Part shown: piece by piece, positions 52,578 to 62,960 of the stretch
Layout: every line of letters begins with the position of its first letter
Position numbering within the stretch: the stretch's first letter is position 1
DNA from: Marmoricola sp.
Lineage (GTDB): Bacteria > Actinomycetota > Actinomycetes > Propionibacteriales > Nocardioidaceae
Length of the DNA stretch: 64,000 nucleotides
Reading direction: 5' to 3'
NCBI GenBank assembly: GCA_025964775.1
Contig: JAOPYE010000004.1
Span: 1 to 64,000 of the forward strand
Notes under the pieces: generated by a model
Told to the model about the DNA's origin: nothing
Seen by the model: the letters and a program-made list of their open reading frames with translations, nothing else
Databases searched by the model: none
Made by a program: the position numbers and the translations under genes

Positions 52578-53179
52578 CGTTCCTCCCTCAGGGCCTCGTC
52601 GAGCAGTTCGGTCAGCAGCCGCGCGGCACGGTCGCCCTCCACCAGTCCGGCAACCTGTGCGCGTTGCGAGACAGCCGACTGGCTGATCCCGAGCCGGTGC
52701 GCTGCATCAGCGTGCGAGAGGCCCTCGCCGAGCAGGTCGGCGACCTCCCAGCCGCGGGTGCTGCGCCGGTTCAGGACCCCCGCCCAGAGCCACGCAACGG
52801 TCTCGATCCTCATCGCACGGTACTCGGGCACGCCGACAACACTGAGGCGGCTGGGGTGCTGCTTGGCACGCATGACCGCCTGCCGGGCCAGGACGAAGGC
52901 CTCCCCGCGACCGGCCCGGGTGCTGCTGGGCAGCGGCTCCTCGACGGCGCCGATGCCGAGTCCGATGTTCCAGGTGCTGGCGCGCAGGAGCAGGCCGATC
53001 CGGTCCACCACGGCGGCTCCGTCGACCAGGACGCCCTGGACCTCGTCGCCGGCAGTCCGTTCGAAGGGGCGCAGCGGGTCCGCGAGGGCGGCGTCGTTGA
53101 GCGAGTCGAGCACGTCGGGGACCAGATCCGGCCCGGAGCGGCTGCCGCGCTGGTCGACGGTGAGGATGGCCACGGTCAT
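52574..53179 (-). CDS. SatD family protein with C-terminal HTH
   Basis: VAILTVDQRGSRS...GEGLSHADAAHRLGISQSAVSQRAQVAG. Confidence 0.7.
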   Translation of the reverse strand: MTVAILTVDQRGSRSGPDLVPDVLDSLNDAALADPLRPFERTAGDEVQGVLVDGAAVVDRIGLLLRASTWNIGLGIGAVEEPLPSSTRAGRGEAFVLARQAVMRAKQHPSRLSVVGVPEYRAMRIETVAWLWAGVLNRRSTRGWEVADLLGEGLSHADAAHRLGISQSAVSQRAQVAGLVEGDRAARLLTELLDEALREER

Positions 53180-53188
53180 CAGTCTTCG

Positions 53189-53223
53189 TCCTTATCTTGA
53201 GACGTATAAGGAATATACCTTAT
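53189..53223. promoter_or_regulatory. Operator-like array of CCTTAT/ATAAGG half-sites
   Basis: TCCTTAT-N10-ATAAGG-AATATA-CCTTAT between divergent SatD-family gene and dapB. Confidence 0.65.
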
Positions 53224-53258
53224 GAAAGGTAGATGAAGGGCAGAACCTGTTCGGCTAG

Positions 53259-54020
<762 letters not shown>

Positions 54021-54027
54021 GGTCTCC

Positions 54028-54276
54028 TCAGCCGAGGTAGCCCTCGACCTCGTTCACCGGTCGCACGCTTGCCGCAGCCGGATCGTCCCCTGCATTGCGC
54101 AGGGCCTCGCGTTGGCGCAGCAGGTCCCAGCACTGGTCGAGCTGCGCCTCGAGGTCCCGCAGCCGGGCGTGCTCCTCGGCCGGCTCGATCTCGTGAGCCT
54201 GCAGTCGGGCCCGCAGGTCGTGCTCCCGGGCGACAAGTTCGGAGATCTGCTCGTGGATACCGCGATCAGTCGTCAT
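54028..54276 (-). CDS. DUF2630 family protein
   Basis: IHEQISELVAREHDLRARLQ...RDLEAQLDQCWDLLRQREALRNAG. Confidence 0.85.
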   Translation of the reverse strand: MTTDRGIHEQISELVAREHDLRARLQAHEIEPAEEHARLRDLEAQLDQCWDLLRQREALRNAGDDPAAASVRPVNEVEGYLG

Positions 54277-54308
54277 GCACCGAGTATGCGTCGCTGTGCC
54301 GCGGTCGG

Positions 54309-54617
54309 CTAGGCCAGCCGGATCAGTGCCGCGGTCACTGCGGAGACGATCACCACCACCAGGAACGGCGCTCGCAGCACCAGTGCGACCGCGGCGGCTC
54401 CCAGTCCGGCGACCCGGGCATCGACGGTCAGGCCCGGGGTGTGATCCACCGGACGAGAAGACCTGGACGGAGATCAGTGCAGCGAGCAGGGCGATCGGCA
54501 GCACGTCGGCGATCCGCTGGACCAGCGGCCGTTCGAGCACGCCCGGGGGATCGAGACGCCGGCGAGCTTGAGCAGGTAGCAGCCCAGCGCGCACACACCG
54601 ATGGCCACCCAGATCAC
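54309..54617 (-). pseudogene. azlD: Frameshifted AzlD-like branched-chain amino acid exporter subunit
   Basis: VIWVAIGVCALGCYLLKLAGVSIP / VLERPLVQRIADVLPIALLAALISVQVF / DARVAGLGAAAVALVLRAPFLVVVIVSAVTAALIRLA* occur in three successive minus-strand frames. Confidence 0.75.
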
Positions 54618-54873
54618 GGTGCGACCTCGCGGCCTCGAAGCGCGAGGCCGAGCGCCACGACGCCCGCGGCCAGGACCGCGGTCAGACGGCTGCGCGCGGT
54701 CGTCAGCCGCGGCCACAGCAGCGCCAGGAACGCGCCACCCACGGCCGAGTCGAGGCCATAGTCGCGGCGATCGCGCCGAAGGAGATCCCGTACGCGCCGG
54801 TGGCCACCGCGACGGCCAGGACGTCGGAGATGATCTGGCGCCGCTGGACCGGATCCAGGTCGGAGGTGGTCAC
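54614..54873 (-). pseudogene. azlC: Truncated AzlC-like permease remnant
   Basis: N-term VTTSDLDPVQRRQIISDVLAVAVATGAYGISFGAIA then, in another frame, C-term GGAFLALLWPRLTTARSRLTAVLAAGVVALGLAL; middle missing. Confidence 0.7.
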
Positions 54874-54877
54874 GGGC

Positions 54878-55429
54878 TCAGCCCAGGTCCGTGTGCAGCC
54901 GGACCTGCTTGAGGGTCACGCTCCCGTCGCCGGTGAGATCGAGCGTGCGGTGGGCGCCGTCAGGCCCCCAGCCGGCCGCGGTCAGGAACGTGCGGGTGTC
55001 GTCGTCGTTCGCAGCCAGCCAGGTGATCGCGCGCGTGAAGCGGTCTGCCTTGAGGGTGTCGACACAGGCCTGCATCAGCCTCGAGCCGTGGCCCGCCCGC
55101 CGCTTGTGCGGATCGACAGTCAGGTCGGTCACCTCGCCGTCGGAGACCGGATCGCAGTCAGGGTCGCCTGCAGGCCCGGTGAGGGCGAAGCCGGTGACCA
55201 GGTTGCGTTCCAGGGCGATCAGGACCCGGTTGCGCGCGTCCGGGGGAGCGGCGAGCGAGGTGCGCCAGCCGTCGGCGAGCGTCTCGGAGTCCATCGAGGA
55301 GAGCAGGTCGGCGGGAAGCAGGTCGGCGTACGAGGTCCGCCAGGCACGGACCTGCACGGCAGCGATCGCCGGGGCGTCGTCGGCCCAGGCAACCCGGCAG
55401 GACACGTCGGAACTCACCGTCCCATCCAA
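54878..55429 (-). CDS. GNAT family N-acetyltransferase
   Basis: VSDGEVTDLTVDPHKRRAGHGSRLMQACVDTLK. Confidence 0.85.
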   Translation of the reverse strand: MDGTVSSDVSCRVAWADDAPAIAAVQVRAWRTSYADLLPADLLSSMDSETLADGWRTSLAAPPDARNRVLIALERNLVTGFALTGPAGDPDCDPVSDGEVTDLTVDPHKRRAGHGSRLMQACVDTLKADRFTRAITWLAANDDDTRTFLTAAGWGPDGAHRTLDLTGDGSVTLKQVRLHTDLG

Positions 55430-55503
55430 GCAGGTGGGGTGTATGACAGTCAGTCCGGCGTACGACGGTTAAAATGTAACAATGCTTGCGTTATCCTCGG
55501 AGC

Positions 55504-56424
55504 ATGACGTCCTTCGAGTCGGCGATCGCCGAGGGTGCCCGCATCGAGCCGCGCGATGCTATGCCCGAGGACTACCGCGCGACCCTGATCCGTCAGATCG
55601 CCCAGCACGCGCACTCCGAGATCATCGGGATGCAGCCCGAAGGGGCCTGGATCACGCGGGCACCCAGCCTGCGGCGCAAGGCGATCCTGCTGGCCAAGGT
55701 GCAGGACGAGGCCGGCCACGGCCTCTACCTGTACGCCGCTGCCGAGACCCTGGGCGTCGCCCGCTCCGAGCTGTACGACGCTCTGCTCACCGGCCGCCAG
55801 AAGTACTCCTCGATCTTCAACTACCCGACGCTGACGTGGGCCGACGTCGGCACCATCGGCTGGTTGGTCGACGGCGCCGCGATCGTCAACCAGGTGCCGC
55901 TGTGCCGGTGCTCCTACGGTCCCTATGCCCGTGGCATGGTCCGGATCTGCAAGGAGGAGTCGTTCCACCAGCGCCAGGGCTTCGAGTCCCTGCTCGCGCT
56001 GAGCAACGGGACGCCGGGGCAGCACGCGATGGCCCAGGACGCGGTGAACCGCTGGTGGTGGCCCTCGCTGATGATGTTCGGCCCGCCCGACACCGACTCC
56101 CCGCATTCCGCGAGGTCGACGGCGTGGGGGATCAAGCGGTTCTCGAACGACACCCTGAGGCAGCGGTTCGTGGACATGGTGGTGCCGCAGGCCGAGGTGC
56201 TCGGTCTGTCGCTGCCCGATCCCGACCTCCGGTTCGACGAGGGGCGCGGCTCCTGGGACTTCGGGCCGGTCGACTTCACCGAGCTGCGCGAGGTCGTCGC
56301 CGGCAACGGGCCCTGCAACGCCGAGCGACTGGCGCACCGCAGGGCTGCCGAGGACGACGGCGCCTGGGTCCGGGAGGCCGCCCGGGTCCATGCTGCCAAG
56401 CAAGTGCGACGAGGTGCCGCATGA
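55504..56424 (+). CDS. paaA: 1,2-phenylacetyl-CoA epoxidase subunit PaaA
   Basis: [33 protein letters not shown]. Confidence 0.96.
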   Translation: MTSFESAIAEGARIEPRDAMPEDYRATLIRQIAQHAHSEIIGMQPEGAWITRAPSLRRKAILLAKVQDEAGHGLYLYAAAETLGVARSELYDALLTGRQKYSSIFNYPTLTWADVGTIGWLVDGAAIVNQVPLCRCSYGPYARGMVRICKEESFHQRQGFESLLALSNGTPGQHAMAQDAVNRWWWPSLMMFGPPDTDSPHSARSTAWGIKRFSNDTLRQRFVDMVVPQAEVLGLSLPDPDLRFDEGRGSWDFGPVDFTELREVVAGNGPCNAERLAHRRAAEDDGAWVREAARVHAAKQVRRGAA

Positions 56425-56693
56425 GTGACCTCTGGGAGGTCTTCGTCCGGCCGAAGCGAGGTCTGGCCCACGTCCACGTCGGCTCGCTGCACGCGGCCGA
56501 CGCCGAGCTGGCCCTGCACCACGCGCGCGACGTCTACACCCGTCGCAGCGAGGGCGTCTCGATCTGGGTCGTGCCGTCGGTTCAGGTCACGGCCAGCAGC
56601 CCCGACGAGCAGGACTCGTTCTTCGATCCGGCCGCGGACAAGGTCTACCGGCACCCGTCGTTCTACGAGGTGCCCGATGAGCTCCAGATTTGA
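56421..56693 (+). CDS. paaB: 1,2-phenylacetyl-CoA epoxidase subunit PaaB
   Basis: [38 protein letters not shown]. Confidence 0.95.
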   Translation: MSDLWEVFVRPKRGLAHVHVGSLHAADAELALHHARDVYTRRSEGVSIWVVPSVQVTASSPDEQDSFFDPAADKVYRHPSFYEVPDELQI

Positions 56694-57450
56694 TGCCCGG
56701 TCGCGCTCGGTGCTGGGCCTCGCCGACGATGCGTTGATCGCGTCGCACCGCCTCTCCGAATGGGTCGCACGGGCACCCGAGCTCGAGGAGGACATCGCGC
56801 TCGCGAACGTGGCCCTCGACCTGCTCGGCCAGGCCCGGTTGCTGCTCGCCCACGCCGGCCAGATGCAGGTCCCGGCGCTCAACGAGGACCAGCTGGCTTA
56901 CGAGCGGCCCATCGAGGAGTTCCGGAACGCGGTCATGCTCGAGCGTCCGAACGGGGACTTCGCGGCCACGATGGCGCGGATGCTGCTCTTCTCGGCGTAC
57001 CAGTACCAGCTGTACTCCGGGCTGTCCGGCTGCGCTGACCCCCAGCTCGCAGCGATCGCCGGCAAGGCGGTCAAGGAGGTCGAGTACCACCGCGACCACG
57101 CGGCCGGCTGGGTGGTGCGGCTCGGTGACGGTACCGAGGAGTCGCACCAGCGGATGCAGGCCGGCCTGGACGCGGAGTGGTCCGGGTTCACCCGGCTGTT
57201 CGTCGACTGGATCCGCGATGACGTGATCGCCGCAGGCGAGGCGATCTTCCCGCCGTGGTTGCGCGAGCCCGTGGTGCACTGGCTCGAGCCGGTGCTCGAA
57301 CGAGCGACCCTGGAGCACCCGGAGGTCACCCTGATCCGGGAGCCGGGGACCCGGGAGCCGGGTCGCAACGGCGCCCACACCGATGACCTCATCGACATCC
57401 TTGCCCGGATGCGCGAGGTCCGCGCAGCGCATCCGGGGGCGTCGTGGTGA
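56677..57450 (+). CDS. paaC: 1,2-phenylacetyl-CoA epoxidase subunit PaaC
   Basis: DDALIASHRLSEWVARAPELEEDIALANVALDLLGQAR. Confidence 0.95.
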   Translation: MSSRFDARSRSVLGLADDALIASHRLSEWVARAPELEEDIALANVALDLLGQARLLLAHAGQMQVPALNEDQLAYERPIEEFRNAVMLERPNGDFAATMARMLLFSAYQYQLYSGLSGCADPQLAAIAGKAVKEVEYHRDHAAGWVVRLGDGTEESHQRMQAGLDAEWSGFTRLFVDWIRDDVIAAGEAIFPPWLREPVVHWLEPVLERATLEHPEVTLIREPGTREPGRNGAHTDDLIDILARMREVRAAHPGASW

Positions 57451-57947
57451 GCCCCGTGGTGAGCCCCGAGGTGAGCCCCGAGGTAGGCGCAGTACTGGCC
57501 GACGTGCGCCAGCGGATCGCGGCGGTGCCGGATCCCGAGCTGCCGATGCTCTCGATCGCCGACCTCGGGATCCTGCGGAGGATCGAGGAGGTCGACGGCA
57601 CGATCGAGGTCGTCATCACGCCCACCTACGCCGGCTGCCCGGCGATGGAGGCGATCCGCGCTGACATCGAGGCGGCGGCAGAACCGGCCCGTGTGCTGGT
57701 GCGCACCGTGCTCGCGCCGCCGTGGTCGAGCGATGACATCACCGAAGCCGGACGCGCGGCGCTGGCAGAGCACGGGATCGCGCCACCCGGTCCTGCCGGC
57801 CCGGTGAGCCTGAGGATGGCTGTCCGGTGCCCGCAGTGCGGATCGGTCGAGACCCGCGAGCTGAGTCGGTTCGCCGCAGCCGCCTGCAGGTCGCTGCGGG
57901 TGTGCACGACGTGTGCGGAGCCCTTCGACGCGTTCAAGGCCCACTGA
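57447..57947 (+). CDS. paaD: Phenylacetate-CoA oxygenase subunit PaaD (DUF59/zinc ribbon)
   Basis: VPDPELPMLSIADLGILRRIE, CPQCGSVETRELSRFAAAACRSLRVCTTCAEPFDAFKAH. Confidence 0.94.
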   Translation: MSPVVSPEVSPEVGAVLADVRQRIAAVPDPELPMLSIADLGILRRIEEVDGTIEVVITPTYAGCPAMEAIRADIEAAAEPARVLVRTVLAPPWSSDDITEAGRAALAEHGIAPPGPAGPVSLRMAVRCPQCGSVETRELSRFAAAACRSLRVCTTCAEPFDAFKAH

Positions 57948-58990
57948 TGGCAGGAACCTCGCCGACCACGCACGCCCTGCGGGTCGCCTCGATCGAGGAG
58001 CTCGCGACCGACGCGGTCGCGATCGCCTTCGACGTGCCGACCGAGCTCGCTGCGGCCTACGCCTTCGAGCCGGGCCAGCACGTCGCCGTACGGATTCCGG
58101 GTGAGGCGACGCGTCGCTCCTACTCGGTCTGCTCGACGCCGGGGGGTCCGCTCCGGATCGGGGTCAAGCGCCTGCCCGGTGGCGCGTTCTCGGGTGCCGT
58201 GCTCGACCGGTTGACGGTCGGGGACGACCTCGAGGTGATGACACCGACCGGCCGCTTCGGGGCTGCGCTGACCCGGCTCCGCCGGCCTGCGTTCGTCGCG
58301 GCGGGCTCCGGGATCACCCCGGTCCTGGCCATGGTCGCTGCCGCCCTCGCTGATGCCCAGGTCGAGCAGGTGGTGCTGGTGGACTGCAACCGCAGCCAGC
58401 GCGACGTGATGTTCCTCGACGAGATCGCCGACCTCAAGGACCGTTGGCCCGGTCGGCTCCAGCTCGTGCACGTGCTGAGCCGGGAAGCCCAGGAGAGCGA
58501 GCTGCTCTCGGCGAGGCTGGACGGAGACCGGTTGCGGCGGATCCGGGCCGACCTGCTCGGTGAGGTCGACGGGTGGTTCCTGTGCGGCCCGTTCGACCTG
58601 GTCGCCGACCTGCGCGCCTCCCTGCTCGCCGACGGGATCGGTGAGGGCGCGATCCACACCGAGCTGTTCCACGCGCAAGCACCGGCGCGTACGGTCGAGG
58701 TGCCGCTGCGAGAAGGCGTCGAGGTCACCGCCAGGCTCGGCGGCCTGGAGTCCCGGTTCACCCTGGAGCCGGGGGAGGTCGTCCTGGACGGTCTGCTGCG
58801 GGTGCGCAGCGACGCTCCGTACGCGTGCCAGGGCGGGGTGTGCGGCACCTGCCGGGCGCGCCTGGTCTCCGGTTCGGTGCAGATGGACGCGACCTGGGCC
58901 CTCGAGCCCGACGAGATCGCCCGCGGTGACGTGCTGACCTGCCAGTCGCACCCGACCTCGGACCGGCTCGCGCTGGACTACGACGGCTGA
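57947..58990 (+). CDS. paaE: 1,2-phenylacetyl-CoA epoxidase reductase subunit PaaE
   Basis: FAD/NAD-binding reductase plus C-terminal 2Fe-2S ACQGGVCGTCRARLVSG. Confidence 0.95.
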   Translation: MAGTSPTTHALRVASIEELATDAVAIAFDVPTELAAAYAFEPGQHVAVRIPGEATRRSYSVCSTPGGPLRIGVKRLPGGAFSGAVLDRLTVGDDLEVMTPTGRFGAALTRLRRPAFVAAGSGITPVLAMVAAALADAQVEQVVLVDCNRSQRDVMFLDEIADLKDRWPGRLQLVHVLSREAQESELLSARLDGDRLRRIRADLLGEVDGWFLCGPFDLVADLRASLLADGIGEGAIHTELFHAQAPARTVEVPLREGVEVTARLGGLESRFTLEPGEVVLDGLLRVRSDAPYACQGGVCGTCRARLVSGSVQMDATWALEPDEIARGDVLTCQSHPTSDRLALDYDG

Positions 58991-59790
58991 TCGGTCGCAG
59001 CGAGCTCGTCGACGTCGACGATCTCCAGCCGGGCCTCGGCACCGGACAGCACGATGCCGGCCACCAGCGACAGGCCGAACGCCGTGGCCGCGAACGGCCA
59101 CCACCCGTGGCGGACGTCGTCGTGGAACAGCGCCACGCCGACCGCGGCCGGGATGACCGTCTGGAGCAGCACCAGGGGAGCGGTCGCGGCCGTCACCGAG
59201 GTCCGGTTGAGGCCGATCGAGTACAGGACGAAGCCGAGGGCACCGAACAACCCGATGCTGGCGGCGGTCGCGAGGGTGTCGAGGGTCCAGGAGAAGTCGA
59301 CCAGGGCCCTGGTGGCGATCGGCGAGCCGCCGTACGCGACCCCGGCGAGGATGCCGAGGGCGACGCCGCTGTGCGGATGGGTCCACCGGACTGCCAGCCA
59401 CCCCAGAACGCCGGTGAGGACCAGCAGCACGTAGAGGGCGATCGTGGTGCGGTTGGTGAAGGTGGCCTGCCCGACCGAGCCGGAGGCGAGGGACAGGACG
59501 CCCAGGGAGACGACCATGGTCGCGATGGCGACCCAGTGCTCGCGGCGCAACGGCTCGCCCATCACGAACGCGGCGATCAGGGCCGTGACCACCAGCGAGG
59601 CTCCGACGCCGACCTGCGCCAGGTAGAGCGGGAGCCGGGCGATCGCCACCAGGTGCAGCACCCAGCCGAGGAGATAGCCGGCGAGAACGCCGAGCATCAT
59701 CGCCGAGCGCAGACCGTGCCGGCGGATGACCGAAGCCTGGACGGCGGCGATCGCGCCGAAGAGGGCGGCAGCGACCAGCGCTGCGGTCAT
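58978..59790 (-). CDS. EamA/DMT-type transporter family membrane protein
   Basis: About 9-10 TM helices, MTAALVAAALFGAIAAVQASVIRRHG. Confidence 0.8.
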   Translation of the reverse strand: MTAALVAAALFGAIAAVQASVIRRHGLRSAMMLGVLAGYLLGWVLHLVAIARLPLYLAQVGVGASLVVTALIAAFVMGEPLRREHWVAIATMVVSLGVLSLASGSVGQATFTNRTTIALYVLLVLTGVLGWLAVRWTHPHSGVALGILAGVAYGGSPIATRALVDFSWTLDTLATAASIGLFGALGFVLYSIGLNRTSVTAATAPLVLLQTVIPAAVGVALFHDDVRHGWWPFAATAFGLSLVAGIVLSGAEARLEIVDVDELAATDQPS

Positions 59791-59862
59791 ACCGAGGAAC
59801 ACTCTCGTACTGTCCCACGCGACACCGACGTGGACGGCCCGTGATCGGGGTGCGGTCGGCGG

Positions 59863-59955
59863 TAAGTTGGGCGCATGATCCTCGCTGCGCTCGTCAACGC
59901 GTCCTCGCCCACTCGGCCTCGAGCAAGCTCGGGCACTCGGTAGGCTCGGCGCGTG
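59863..59955 (+). repeat. Dispersed repeat copy 2 with 22-codon mini-ORF (59875-59943), abutting thyA start
   Basis: Matches 43858-43935. Confidence 0.85.
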
Positions 59956-60762
59956 CAGAGCTACCTCGACCTCGTCCGCCGGATCCTGGACGACGGTGTC
60001 GAGAAGCCGGACCGCACCGGGACCGGCACGCTGTCGGTCTTCGGGCACCAGATGAGGTTCGACCTCGCCGAGGGCTTCCCGCTGGTGACCACCAAGAAGA
60101 TCCACACCCGGTCGGTCTTCGCCGAGCTGCTCTGGTTCCTGCGCGGAGACACCAACGTGAAGTGGCTCCAGGACCGTGGCGTCACGATCTGGGACGAGTG
60201 GGCCGACGAGAACGGCGATCTCGGTCCCGTCTACGGCTACCAGTGGCGGTCCTGGCCGACCCCGGACGGCCACCACGTCGACCAGATCGCGCAGATCGTC
60301 GAGCAGTTGCGTCGTGATCCCGACTCGCGGCGGCACATCGTCTCCGCCTGGAACGTCGCCGACATCCCGCAGATGGCCCTGGCCCCGTGCCACACGATGT
60401 TCCAGTTCTACGTGGCCCCCAGCGACACCGGCCCCGGCAAGCTGTCCTGCCAGCTGTACCAACGCTCCGCCGACGTGTTCCTCGGCGTGCCGTTCAACAT
60501 CGCGTCGTACGCGCTGCTGACCCAGATGGTGGCGCAGGTGACCGGCCTGGGCCTCGGCGACTTCGTGCACACCCTGGGCGACGCCCACCTCTACACCAAC
60601 CACCTCGACCAGGCCCGGCTCCAGCTCACCCGTGAGCCGCGTCCGCTGCCCACCCTGCGGCTGGACCCGTCGGTGACTGCGCTGGACGCGTTCGACCTCG
60701 AACACATCACGATCGAGGGGTACGACCCGCACCCGGGGATCAAGGCCCCGATCGCTGTATGA
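59953..60762 (+). CDS. thyA: Thymidylate synthase
   Basis: [51 protein letters not shown]. Confidence 0.98.
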   Translation: MQSYLDLVRRILDDGVEKPDRTGTGTLSVFGHQMRFDLAEGFPLVTTKKIHTRSVFAELLWFLRGDTNVKWLQDRGVTIWDEWADENGDLGPVYGYQWRSWPTPDGHHVDQIAQIVEQLRRDPDSRRHIVSAWNVADIPQMALAPCHTMFQFYVAPSDTGPGKLSCQLYQRSADVFLGVPFNIASYALLTQMVAQVTGLGLGDFVHTLGDAHLYTNHLDQARLQLTREPRPLPTLRLDPSVTALDAFDLEHITIEGYDPHPGIKAPIAV

Positions 60763-61238
60763 CGCTGACCCTCCTCGCCGCCGTCGCCGACAACGGCGTG
60801 ATCGGCGCCGACGGCGACATCCCGTGGCGGATCCCCGCCGACTTCGCGCACTTCAAGGCACTGACGCTCGGGCACGTGCTGGTGATGGGTCGCGCGACGT
60901 ACGAGTCCATCGGCCGCCCGCTTCCCGGTCGGACCACGATCGTGCTGACCCGTGATCCCGCCTGGTCGACCGACGGGGTCCTGGTCGCCCACGACCTCGT
61001 CACCGCGCTGGCGTTGGCCGAGGACATCGACCACGACGTCTTCGTCGTCGGCGGTGCCAGTGTGTACGGCGACGCACTGGGTGTGGCCGACGCGCAGGTA
61101 CTCACCGAGGTCCACCTGTCGCCCGAGGGCGACACCGTCTACCCGGCCTTCGACCGGGCGGAGTGGATCGAGACCCACCGCGAGCCCCACCTGGAGGGGG
61201 AGACGGGTTTCGAGTTCGTCTGGTACGAGCGCGCCTAG
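60759..61238 (+). CDS. folA: Dihydrofolate reductase
   Basis: [42 protein letters not shown]. Confidence 0.97.
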   Translation: MTLTLLAAVADNGVIGADGDIPWRIPADFAHFKALTLGHVLVMGRATYESIGRPLPGRTTIVLTRDPAWSTDGVLVAHDLVTALALAEDIDHDVFVVGGASVYGDALGVADAQVLTEVHLSPEGDTVYPAFDRAEWIETHREPHLEGETGFEFVWYERA

Positions 61239-61244
61239 GTTGCC

Positions 61245-62165
61245 TCAGCGTCCCGCGAGCTGCCCGGGTGCCTCGGTCGCGATCCGTTCGAAGGTCTGCT
61301 GGTCTGCGGCGAAATCGCTGTCGGCGATCGGCCAGTGGATCACGATCTCGTCGAACCCCATGGCGAGGTGCCGGCCGGCGAAGTCCACGAACCGGTCGAG
61401 GGAGGCGAGGATCTCGTTCTTCTCCGGCGTGAACCCGGTCAGCAGGATCCGCTGGACCTCGTCGGCGTCTCGGTCGATCGCCGCGCAGGCGCCCTCGAGC
61501 CGGGCCAGCTGCGCGAGGAGGGCGGCGTCGGACCCGGCCACGTCCAGCGAATCCCAGAGCAACGGGTCGCCGGTGGTGACCCAGGCCTGACCGAACCGGG
61601 CGGTCAGGTCGAGCCCGCGTGGTCCTGCTGCTGCGATCGCGAACGGCAGCCGCGGCAGCTGGACGCAGCCGGGGATCGTGCGCGCCTCGTGAGCCGAGTA
61701 GTACTGCCCGGACGCGGTGACGTCGGGCTCGGTCAACAACCGATCGAGCAGGCCGACGAACTCGGCGAAGCGGTCCGCGCGTTCCTTCGGTGACCATGCC
61801 TCCTGGCCGAGCGCCGTCGCGTCGAACCCCGAGGTGCCCGCCCCGATGCCCAGGGTGATCCGCCCGCCGGACACGTCGTCGAGGGAGATCAGGTCCTTCG
61901 CCAGCGTGACCGGGTGCCGGAAGTTCGGGTTCGTCACCAGCGTGCCGAGACGGATCCGGTCGGTGACTCCGGCCGCGGCCGTCAGGGTCGGGACGGCACC
62001 GAACCACGGTCCGTCGCGGAACGTGCGCCAGGAGAGGTGGTCATAGGTGTACGCCGCGTGGAATCCGAGGTCGTCGGCAGCCCGCCAGGTCGCCTCGGCA
62101 GCGCTCCAGCGCTCGTGCGGAAGGATCACGGTGCTCAACACGGTCCCGGTGCGTGCGGACGTCAC
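61245..62165 (-). CDS. LLM-class flavin-dependent oxidoreductase
   Basis: LGTLVTNPNFRHPVTLAKDLISLDDVSGGRITLGIGAG. Confidence 0.9.
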   Translation of the reverse strand: MTSARTGTVLSTVILPHERWSAAEATWRAADDLGFHAAYTYDHLSWRTFRDGPWFGAVPTLTAAAGVTDRIRLGTLVTNPNFRHPVTLAKDLISLDDVSGGRITLGIGAGTSGFDATALGQEAWSPKERADRFAEFVGLLDRLLTEPDVTASGQYYSAHEARTIPGCVQLPRLPFAIAAAGPRGLDLTARFGQAWVTTGDPLLWDSLDVAGSDAALLAQLARLEGACAAIDRDADEVQRILLTGFTPEKNEILASLDRFVDFAGRHLAMGFDEIVIHWPIADSDFAADQQTFERIATEAPGQLAGR

Positions 62166-62851
62166 TGCCTGCCTGCCTGACCGGCGACGAACCTCAGCAG
62201 CGCCACGACCAGCGACCGGACCTGGGTCGCACCCAGCCCGGTGGACTCCTCGAGGGTGAGGTTGATCAGGCGGTCGCCGATCCGCACCGCTCCCGCACCG
62301 TTGACGTACGGTCCGCCGAACGTGGTGCCGGTGACCACGAACGCTGCATCACCGATCCCGGCCAGGTCCTCGGGCGTGCCCTCCACCGACGAGGTCGCAT
62401 CGGTCTTGGCGCCGCTCATGCCGCCGGCGGTCTTCGCGTACGACGTCTCGATGAAGGTCACTGCCGGTGCTTTCGGGTTCGCCCGGTCGAAGCTGCAGCC
62501 GGGGCCGCCGGCGATCGCGGAGCCGGTGTAGGTCCCGCCGAGGACGTGCGCGACCTCGGCGTCGGTGATGTCGGAGCAGATGCCACCGCCGGCCGTGGCG
62601 GGCTTGTGCGGATCGGTGCTGTCGCCGTTCCCGCCGGACGGCGTCGGTGTCGGCGTCGGCGTGTGCGATGTGGCGGGCACCGTGGGTGTCGGGGTCGCAG
62701 GGACCGACGGAGTCGTCACCGATGCGCTGGGCGTCGGGTCAGCCGCGGGCGTCGCACTGCCGCACCCGGTGATCCCCGTGCCGGCCAGCACCAGACCGGC
62801 GACCACGACGCTGGTGCGGACCAGGCGGTCGGGATTCGCGTAGTTCCTCAC
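62162..62851 (-). CDS. Putative lipoprotein (DUF3558-like)
   Basis: Lipobox TGITGCGS, Pro/Thr linker, conserved Cys; GTG start with AGGAG. Confidence 0.65.
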   Translation of the reverse strand: MRNYANPDRLVRTSVVVAGLVLAGTGITGCGSATPAADPTPSASVTTPSVPATPTPTVPATSHTPTPTPTPSGGNGDSTDPHKPATAGGGICSDITDAEVAHVLGGTYTGSAIAGGPGCSFDRANPKAPAVTFIETSYAKTAGGMSGAKTDATSSVEGTPEDLAGIGDAAFVVTGTTFGGPYVNGAGAVRIGDRLINLTLEESTGLGATQVRSLVVALLRFVAGQAGRQ

Positions 62852-62960
62852 TCTCCTGAACGTACCGGGGCGCGGATCGGAGGCGGGCGACGCCCGCGCG
62901 TGTCGCCCACACGGGCAATCGGGCGAGCCAGTCTCCGCGGGGAGCACTAACCTAGGCAGC

